NCBI GenBank assembly: GCA_902494935.1
Contig: CABUVH010000035.1
Span: forward strand, 1-13,686
Length of the DNA: 13,686 nt
Source of the DNA: an uncultured Collinsella sp.
GTDB taxonomy: Bacteria > Actinomycetota > Coriobacteriia > Coriobacteriales > Coriobacteriaceae
Reading direction: 5' to 3'
The translations under genes and the position numbers were made by a program. A model generated the notes under the pieces. It ran no database searches. It saw only the letters and a program-made list of their open reading frames with translations, and was not told the DNA's origin. This document shows, one piece after another, positions 6,783 to 12,031 of the stretch (position 1 is the first letter of the stretch; every line of letters starts with the position of its first letter).

Positions 6783-8813
6783 CTACAGCTCGTTGGCCGC
6801 GTGATACGCCGTGCGAATGGCGCTCGCAATGTCGGCAGTGCGCTCGCCCGAGCAGTCGCCCACGCAGGTCACGGGCACCGTCACGCCGTCCAGGTCAAAC
6901 GCGTTGGCCTTGGAGCCCACGGCCATCACCACGTAATCGCAGGCGATCTTCACCGGCTCCTCGGCGCCGTCCTCGGTGGTGCGAATGGCCTCCACGCCCT
7001 CGTCGGTAATGGCGGTCAGGCGGGTCTTCACGTGCTGCTCCACGTTGTGCTCTGCAAAGTCGCTCATAATCAGCGGCAGAATGGTCTCGGACTCGCCCGC
7101 GGCAATCTTGTCGAGCATCTCCACGATCGCCACCTCGCAGCCGTGCTGCAGCAGGTACTCGGCAGTCTCGGTGCCCACCAGGCCGCCGCCAATGACAGCG
7201 ACGCGGCCCGTAAGCTCCGCCTTGCCGGCCAGCACGTCCCAGCTCGAGACGACCTTCTCCGAGTCGGCACCCGGAACGGGGATAACCACGTCGTGCGCGC
7301 CCACGGCCACAATCGCGGCGTCGGCGGCGTTGAGGTCCTCAGTAGTAGCGGCATGGTTGAGCTCAACCTTCACGCCCAGGCCGGGCAGAATCTTCTCGTA
7401 ATACTCGACCGAGCGCATGATCTCGTCCTTGCGCGGAGGCGCGGCCGCCAGCACAATCTGGCCGCCCAGATGATCGCTCGCCTCGTAGACGGTCACATCG
7501 TAGCCGCGCTTGGCCGCCACGCGTGCGGCCTCCAGGCCGGCAATACCGCCGCCCACCACGGCGATCTTCTTGTCGCCCTCGCCCGGCTTGATGGCGACGG
7601 TCGCCTCGTCGCCGTTCTCGGCGTTGAGCACGCACGAGATGTACTTGCGGTTTTGAATCGCATCGACGCAGCCCTTGTTGCAGTTGAGGCACTCGCGGAT
7701 GGGCTCACCCGTGGCAGCCTTCAGCGCAATGTCGGGGTCGCACATGAGCGAGCGGCCATAGGCGATGATGTCGGCCGCGCCGTCTTCCAGAATCTTCTCG
7801 CCGGCCTCGACCGAGATGACACGGCCCACGGTTGCCACCGGCACGGAGACCAGGGCCTTGACGCGCTCGGCCACGGGCAGCGTCCAGTTGTAGGGCATGG
7901 CGCCCATGGGCGGAATGGTGTCGCCCATGTTGCCGGTGTGGTTGGCCTGTGCAACCTGGATCATGTCGATGCCCGCGCCCTCGAGCAGCTTGGCGAACTC
8001 GCAGGCCTCGTCAGGCTGCAGGCCGCCCTTGCCGCGCGGCGTGCCGTCGGGGTTCTCCATGATCACGGGGAGCTTGTACTCCACCATCAGCTGCGGCGCG
8101 GCTTCCTTAATGGCAGCGACGACCTCGAGCGCGTAGCGAACGCGGTTCTCGAACGAGCCACCGTACTCGTCGGTGCGCTGGTTGAGGATGGCCGAGCACA
8201 GCGAACCCACCAGGCGATCGCCGTGGACCTCGATGGCGTCGATGCCGGCCTGCTGCGCACGGGCGGCCGAGGCAGCGATGGCTTCCTTGATCTGGGTGAG
8301 CTGTTCTACGCTTGCCTCGTTCACAAAGTGCTGCATGTCGTGGTGCAGCTTGGCGTAGGCCTGATTGCGGATCTCGTTGGACTCGGCCATCTTGGCGGCA
8401 AAGGTCTCCTCGTCGCCGGCGGCCTTGGCCTCCTGCGCGGCCTTGGCAGCGGCCATGGATCCCATGACCATGCGGCCGACACCGGGCACGTCATACTCGG
8501 GGTGGAACAGCTGCAGCGCGACCTTGGCGCTGTGCTTGTGGACGGCGTCGGCCAGTGCCTTAAACGTAGGGATCTGGGCGTCGGTTGCCAGCTTGGGCGT
8601 GGGGCTCGCGGTCATGACGGGAGCGACGTCGCCGATGACGATGTAGCTCACGCCGCCACGGGCCAAGCGCTCGTAAAAAGCCAGGCTGCGCTCGCCGATG
8701 GAACCGTCACGCTCCTCGTAGCCGGTGGTCAGCGGCGGAAACATAATGCGGTTCTTGAGCTCAAGGGGGCCAACCGTAATGGGCTGGAGCAGCTTGGATG
8801 CAGGTGTGGTCAT
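6783..8813 (-). CDS. FMN/[4Fe-4S]/FAD oxidoreductase, 2,4-dienoyl-CoA reductase / enoate reductase family
   Basis: This 676-aa soluble flavoenzyme has the layout of FadH, trimethylamine dehydrogenase and BaiCD/BaiH-type enoate reductases, moving electrons from NAD(P)H through FAD and a 4Fe-4S cluster to FMN and an unsaturated substrate. Residues 1 to about 370 form an old-yellow-enzyme TIM barrel, with NRIMFPPL near the start, NQRTDEYGGSFENR (about 211-224) and GRSLMCDP (about 353-360). Cluster cysteines are C375, C378, C382 and C394. Two nucleotide-binding motifs follow, VVGGGIAGLE (about 419) and VIGGGLVGTE (about 541). The usual HxGR in the barrel is replaced by FHPEYD, and an Ala-rich segment of about 35 residues is inserted after it. 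Start at 8813 is preferred because AGAGGA is six bases upstream; the in-frame ATG at 8819 touches that site. Monocistronic, own terminator. The substrate cannot be told from sequence. Confidence 0.88.
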   Translation of the reverse strand: MTTPASKLLQPITVGPLELKNRIMFPPLTTGYEERDGSIGERSLAFYERLARGGVSYIVIGDVAPVMTASPTPKLATDAQIPTFKALADAVHKHSAKVALQLFHPEYDVPGVGRMVMGSMAAAKAAQEAKAAGDEETFAAKMAESNEIRNQAYAKLHHDMQHFVNEASVEQLTQIKEAIAASAARAQQAGIDAIEVHGDRLVGSLCSAILNQRTDEYGGSFENRVRYALEVVAAIKEAAPQLMVEYKLPVIMENPDGTPRGKGGLQPDEACEFAKLLEGAGIDMIQVAQANHTGNMGDTIPPMGAMPYNWTLPVAERVKALVSVPVATVGRVISVEAGEKILEDGAADIIAYGRSLMCDPDIALKAATGEPIRECLNCNKGCVDAIQNRKYISCVLNAENGDEATVAIKPGEGDKKIAVVGGGIAGLEAARVAAKRGYDVTVYEASDHLGGQIVLAAAPPRKDEIMRSVEYYEKILPGLGVKVELNHAATTEDLNAADAAIVAVGAHDVVIPVPGADSEKVVSSWDVLAGKAELTGRVAVIGGGLVGTETAEYLLQHGCEVAIVEMLDKIAAGESETILPLIMSDFAEHNVEQHVKTRLTAITDEGVEAIRTTEDGAEEPVKIACDYVVMAVGSKANAFDLDGVTVPVTCVGDCSGERTADIASAIRTAYHAANEL

Positions 8814-8819
8814 GGACAT

Positions 8820-8825
8820 TCCTCT
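8820..8825 (-). promoter_or_regulatory. Ribosome binding site that decides the oxidoreductase start
   Basis: Minus-strand AGAGGA abuts the ATG at 8819 with no spacer but sits six bases before the ATG at 8813. The second ATG is thus the likelier start, shortening the protein by two residues. Confidence 0.65.
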
Positions 8826-8955
8826 CTTGTAGGCGCGGCGGCGATGATGCCGCGTAGTTGTCTAGAGGATATGGCATGGGAATACAGCAGCGCAACGGAA
8901 ATCGGCGAATATCAGGTGGCGGCAGGTGGATGGGGCGGAACGGCCCGTCGGTTTG
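8826..8955. other. Leader/promoter region of the oxidoreductase
   Basis: About 130 bases between the repeat array and the oxidoreductase. On the minus strand TTGCGC followed 17 bp later by ATATCC is a weak promoter candidate. A GC-rich inverted repeat near 8833-8855 (GCGGCGGCGATGATGCCGC) may form a leader hairpin. Nothing stronger is seen. Confidence 0.25.
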
Positions 8956-9252
8956 TCTCAATCTGTAACAGTTACTCAGCAAAACCGGGTCTTACTGTTA
9001 CAGATCGAGATATTCCTCTCGACCCATCCTCAACAATCTAGATATGTAACATCTAGGCCCACTTTTGACCCCTACCTGTTACAGATCGAGACAAACCAAA
9101 CCCGCCTGCCTGAAAATCTCAATCTGTAACAACAACTCGGCAAAATCCGTCCCTCGTGTTACAGATTGAGACAAACGAAGACCGTCCTGCCGAAACGTCT
9201 CGATCTGTAACATCTAGCCGCCCAAATCGGGTCTAGATGTTACAGATCGAGA
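8956..9252. repeat. Array of eight alternating 15-bp arms at 40-41 bp spacing (four tandem 80-bp hairpin units)
   Basis: Forward arms TCTCRATCTGTAACA lie at 8956-8970, 9037-9051 (degenerate), 9117-9131 and 9198-9212. Inverted arms TGTTACAGATYGAGA lie at 8996-9010, 9077-9091, 9157-9171 and 9238-9252. Every forward arm starts 40 bp before its inverted partner, and each unit starts 80-81 bp after the last. Unit 3 pairs perfectly over 15 bp; unit 4 over 20 bp (9198-9217 with 9233-9252, 15-base loop). The 25-26 bp between arms are also partly alike in alternate gaps, so an 80-bp unit has been duplicated and then diverged, with arms and spacing kept. Each arm holds a TGTWACA near-palindrome. It lies between the tRNA terminator and the oxidoreductase. 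It could be an operator array, a REP/MITE-like repeat or structured RNA; the sequence does not decide. Confidence 0.9.
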
Positions 9253-9302
9253 TTTTGTTTGGGAGGCTGAGAATTGGGCTGAGAAAACAGTCCCGGAATA
9301 AC

Positions 9303-9331
9303 AAAAAAGCCCGCCGGCTAGGCCGACGAGC
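9303..9331 (-). terminator. Native terminator of the tRNA-fMet gene
   Basis: On the minus strand a 10-bp stem with G-U pairs (9309-9318 with 9322-9331) and a three-base loop is followed by six T residues (9303-9308). It starts about 10 bases past the CCA end of the tRNA fragment and is probably its original terminator. Confidence 0.8.
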
Positions 9332-9341
9332 TGCAAGTTCT

Positions 9342-9379
9342 TGGTCGCGGGGGCAGGATTTGAACCTACGACCTCCGGG
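9342..9379 (-). other. Attachment site: 3' half of an initiator tRNA (tRNA-fMet)
   Basis: On the minus strand the 38 bases correspond to the 3' part of a tRNA. They read CCCGG (3' side of the anticodon stem, 9375-9379), variable AGGTC, T-arm GTAGG-TTCAAAT-CCTGC (9353-9369), acceptor strand CCCCGCG (9346-9352), discriminator A and encoded CCA (9342-9344). The acceptor strand demands a CGCGGGG 5' end, and together with the CCCGGAGGTC segment this matches bacterial initiator tRNA-fMet. The 5' half, including the CAT anticodon, is absent: upstream sequence is unrelated. This is what integration into a tRNA 3' end leaves at one junction, and an integrase gene follows 150 bp away. The intact copy should lie at the far end of the element. 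Confidence 0.85.
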
Positions 9380-9468
9380 CACCCTTTTCAAATTTTGGTT
9401 TCCCGAGGTCACACGCTGTATCATCCCAGCTCAAACCCTATTTTTCGACCAAAACAGTGTCACTCGGT

Positions 9469-9494
9469 ATCACGTAAAATCACGTAAAATCACG
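9469..9494. repeat. Three ATCACG repeats in 10-bp phase near the att site
   Basis: ATCACGTAAA occurs at 9469-9478 and 9479-9488, and ATCACG again at 9489-9494. The period is one helical turn. It lies between the att core and the integrase stop, where integrase arm-type or excisionase sites are often found. Confidence 0.5.
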
Positions 9495-9529
9495 CTCATA
9501 CGTATTACCATACAGATTACCTCGAACCC

Positions 9530-10747
9530 CTAGGTCGTACGGAGCATGTCCACCAAAACGGAGACGTTGGTCGTATCCGTATAGTAGTTGCGATTCACCT
9601 CGGGGCTGTGCCCGAAATACGCCGAGCGAATCAAATCGGGAACGCCTTTCTGCATCCACTCGGTGTTGAGGGTCGCGCGCCAGACATGGGTCGAGACCTT
9701 ATCGAGAAGGGGTATGCCCAAGGCGTCTGCCAACTCGTGATAGAGCTTCTTAATGGCACGCTCCGCGTTGCTGATGTCCCACGCGCGGCCAGGAGCCGCG
9801 GGGGCGGGGAACAGCAGCGCGCCTGGTTCGGCCCCCACTCTTTCCAGCCGCGCCCTCATGCGCTCGGCAACGCGCTCGTCAAGGATGGGGATGGTACGCC
9901 CGCGATGGGTCTTTGACACCTCGGTCGTCACGGTGACACTAAGCAAGCCGTCCTTGTCCTCAACGTTCGCGCGGCTGAGCAGTCTCGCCTCGTTGATGCG
10001 AAGCCCCGTCACTGCCTGCAGCAGCGTGATCTCAACGACAGCGCGGCGCAGATTGCGCACATCCTCAACGGTATAGCGCCCTCTTTTCGGCGGATTTACA
10101 TCATTGGGGTCAATCGCAAGCAGGTATTCGAGCACGCGCCCGCGCTCCTCCGGCGTGAGCGCCTGTCCGCCCGGAGCCTTGTTTGTCATGCGGCACTCAG
10201 GCAGGCGCGGCTTGAAGCTCTTGAGGGGGTTGTGGGCGATTACCTCGTCGCGCACCAAAGGCTCAAGAACATATTTGCTCACCGTCTTTTGGCAATGCTT
10301 GGCGGTAGAGGTGCCGTGGCGCCTTGCCATCCCCTCCAAGATGCCTTCGAGGTTGCGCGGGCGAACCGCGTCCGCGATGCGAAAGCCCCCAAACGCCTCC
10401 GCCGCGAGATTGAGCACGTGGCAGTATTTATCCCGTGTTCGGGGTCGCAAGATGGAATCATCGGTGCGCTCGATTCCGGGGATTACCTCTTTGCGGATAT
10501 AGTCGCGCATGCTCGACGAGCCCTTCCAAGGAGTGCTGCCCCCGCCTGTTGCGAGAATTTCCTCAGCTTGGGCATGAGCGCGGCGGCGCAGCTCGCCTTT
10601 GGTGCACTTCCCCTTGGTCGTCTTCTTGATGAGACGCCCGTTCAGCAAGCGCATGCTCCACTGCATGCGATAGCCACCGTCGGGCGTCGGCGTAATCTTT
10701 GCGCGGTCAATGCTTGTCTCTCCAAGCTCAAGGGCGACGCGGGACAT
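9530..10747 (-). CDS. int: Tyrosine recombinase / phage-type integrase
   Basis: This 405-aa site-specific recombinase would catalyse integration and excision at tRNA-fMet. The N-terminal 65 residues resemble an arm-site-binding domain (GGYRMQWSMRLLNGRLIKKTTKG), residues about 80-185 a SAM-like core-binding domain, and about 195-405 the catalytic domain. Catalytic residues can be placed: R250 (TGLRINEA), K279 (EVSKTHRGR), H354 and R357 (THVWR), H380 (FGHS) and Y389 (NYYTDT, nine residues after H380 as in XerD-like enzymes). The ATG at 10747 has GGGAGG six bases upstream. The stop is 150 bp from the att core and the gene is read toward it. It forms an operon with the excisionase, 26 bp upstream. 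The full set of residues suggests an active enzyme. Confidence 0.94.
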   Translation of the reverse strand: MSRVALELGETSIDRAKITPTPDGGYRMQWSMRLLNGRLIKKTTKGKCTKGELRRRAHAQAEEILATGGGSTPWKGSSSMRDYIRKEVIPGIERTDDSILRPRTRDKYCHVLNLAAEAFGGFRIADAVRPRNLEGILEGMARRHGTSTAKHCQKTVSKYVLEPLVRDEVIAHNPLKSFKPRLPECRMTNKAPGGQALTPEERGRVLEYLLAIDPNDVNPPKRGRYTVEDVRNLRRAVVEITLLQAVTGLRINEARLLSRANVEDKDGLLSVTVTTEVSKTHRGRTIPILDERVAERMRARLERVGAEPGALLFPAPAAPGRAWDISNAERAIKKLYHELADALGIPLLDKVSTHVWRATLNTEWMQKGVPDLIRSAYFGHSPEVNRNYYTDTTNVSVLVDMLRTT

Positions 10748-10773
10748 GTTTTACCTCCCTTCCTTTGCGTCGC

Positions 10774-10998
10774 CTATCGGCGAGCATCTCCGCTCGCCTT
10801 TACCTGATGTTCGACAATCCAGTCCTGCACGTCGCTCACGCGATACATCACAGGGGAGCGCTTCTTGCCCAGGCGAATGTACGCAGGCCCTCGGCCCTTG
10901 CAGCGCCAGTTCGCGAGCGTGCGAGAGCTGATGCCCAGCATGAATGCGGTCTCTTGGGAATCGATGAGAAAAATGGAATCGGTTTCGTTTGTAGCCAT
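10774..10998 (-). CDS. xis: Excisionase-like / AlpA-type HTH protein
   Basis: This 74-aa DNA-binding protein has a MerR-like winged helix typical of Xis/AlpA (HTH_17) proteins: ETAFMLGISSRTLANWRCKGRGPAYIRLGKKRSPVMYRVSDVQDWI covers about residues 16-61. In such elements the protein bends att DNA and steers the integrase toward excision, and some also act as transcription regulators. The start at 10998 is chosen because GGAGG lies seven bases upstream; a longer in-frame reading to 11190 has a composition unlike protein and no such site. It precedes the integrase gene by 26 bp on the same strand, so the two are probably cotranscribed. The role as excisionase rather than regulator is inferred from size and position. 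Confidence 0.85.
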   Translation of the reverse strand: MATNETDSIFLIDSQETAFMLGISSRTLANWRCKGRGPAYIRLGKKRSPVMYRVSDVQDWIVEHQVKASGDARR

Positions 10999-12031
10999 GA
11001 CTGCCTCCTGGCAACAGGCACAGCCGCAATAGCGGCGTGCATCCTGGCCAGAAGGCGCTCCCATCGGATGCGATACGCACATCCGCGCTTCCTGACATGC
11101 GGGAATCGGCGAAACCCAATTCGCGCGTCCCGCGAGCCGACCTGCAGCGGTCTTTTGGCCTTGCCCAGCCCGAGCAGGGGTTTGGTGCATCGGACATGGC
11201 GTGGGGAGGCTCTGTTTCCCCGAGGCAGCCTCTTAAGGCGTCATGGGAGACGCCACCTGCATCCAGTGGTTAGCGCTCCGAGAAGACGGAAGCGCCAGAG
11301 CACGAGGCCTCAAACGGCCTGATGCCATCTTACCCCGCTGTGCCATTCTTGCCAAACGGGGAAAATGTCGCTTGATTTTAGGCACATCGCCCGGGAAGAC
11401 CGATGCTGAGGGCAACGAGAGAGACGCGCCCGTTTTCACGCCGCGTTTTTCGGAAAACAGTTCCATAAAGTCACCATAAGCGGCAGGGCAAGCCCCGCAC
11501 TTGCAACGCACGCTCGCACGCTCCTCATCCCGTCGTTGCATGATCGGGGCGACGCCGTTGCGGCCTCGCGGCAGTCTTGCGGCAGGGCTTTTCAGGCCCG
11601 AACTGCCATCCCAAACCCCCGCCCGCAGGCTCGCAACGCGGGACTGGCAACCCTGGCAGCCCCTCCCGCCACCGCAAAACGGGTAGCGGTGGAAGAAGAC
11701 GTACACGAAAAGGCAGGGGACGGTCTTACCTGTGTCCATGTACTATTTAGGCTGCCAGGACTGCCAGCGCCCTCTCAGCCCCCATCGCCTCAGAAGGAAG
11801 GGCGGCAGGAAGTCGCCGCGCCGACCCCTGCCGCGCACCTGCCAAACCTGCCGTGCGCCACCTTCTCCGCCGCGGCGTCCTCACTTCACGAAAACAGCAC
11901 ACCGACTTTCCGCTCATTTATGAACAGAAAGCCCTTCTACCTGCGCTTTTGCAGATAACGAGGTCTTCTCAGTCACCGAATGTCACGGTAAAACATTCTA
12001 AAAACACCGCGAAAGATTCGGAGGAGAAGCC
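10999..12031. other. Hairpin-rich region between xis and the primase gene, no convincing gene
   Basis: About 1 kb separates the divergent xis and primase genes. Frames on both strands overlap here, but none has a good start signal and a recognisable domain. Inverted repeats are dense: 11237-11242 with 11249-11254; 11274-11281 with 11289-11297 (one bulge); 11669-11675 with 11686-11692. The last is nested inside a larger imperfect inverted repeat, 11644-11661 with 11750-11767. A 21-bp dyad GAATGT-N9-ACATTC (11978-11998) lies 33 bp before the primase start. The region must carry the divergent promoters and may hold a replication origin or a small RNA. A weak 62-codon frame with two CxxC pairs (11738-11923, plus strand) is the only coding hint. 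Confidence 0.5.
11978..11998. promoter_or_regulatory. Operator-like dyad upstream of the primase gene
   Basis: GAATGT (11978-11983) and ACATTC (11993-11998) form an inverted repeat with a nine-base spacer, 33 bp before the primase ATG. The half-site spacing suits a dimeric HTH repressor. No regulator gene for it is seen in the window. Confidence 0.35.

Noticed and set aside
6723..9041. A 772-codon plus-strand open frame
   Set aside because: It is the antisense shadow of the oxidoreductase, whose minus-strand protein has clear domains. The shadow is rich in His, Arg and Gly, has no motifs and runs into the repeat array.
8956..9252. CRISPR array
   Set aside because: Repeats are 15 bp, alternate in orientation, and the gaps between them resemble each other; no cas gene is near.
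9342..9420. A complete tRNA gene
   Set aside because: Only the 3' half is present. No CAT anticodon, D-arm or CGCGGGG 5' acceptor strand is found upstream on the minus strand.
11265..11340. tRNA-like segment (CAGTGGTTAGCGC resembles a D-arm)
   Set aside because: No T-arm with a GTTCRA loop and no matching acceptor stem can be found around it.
11233..11739. A 168-codon minus-strand frame in the gene-poor region
   Set aside because: No ribosome binding site, no recognised domain, third-position GC near average, and it passes through several hairpins. Its last 77 codons look somewhat protein-like but are not enough to call.
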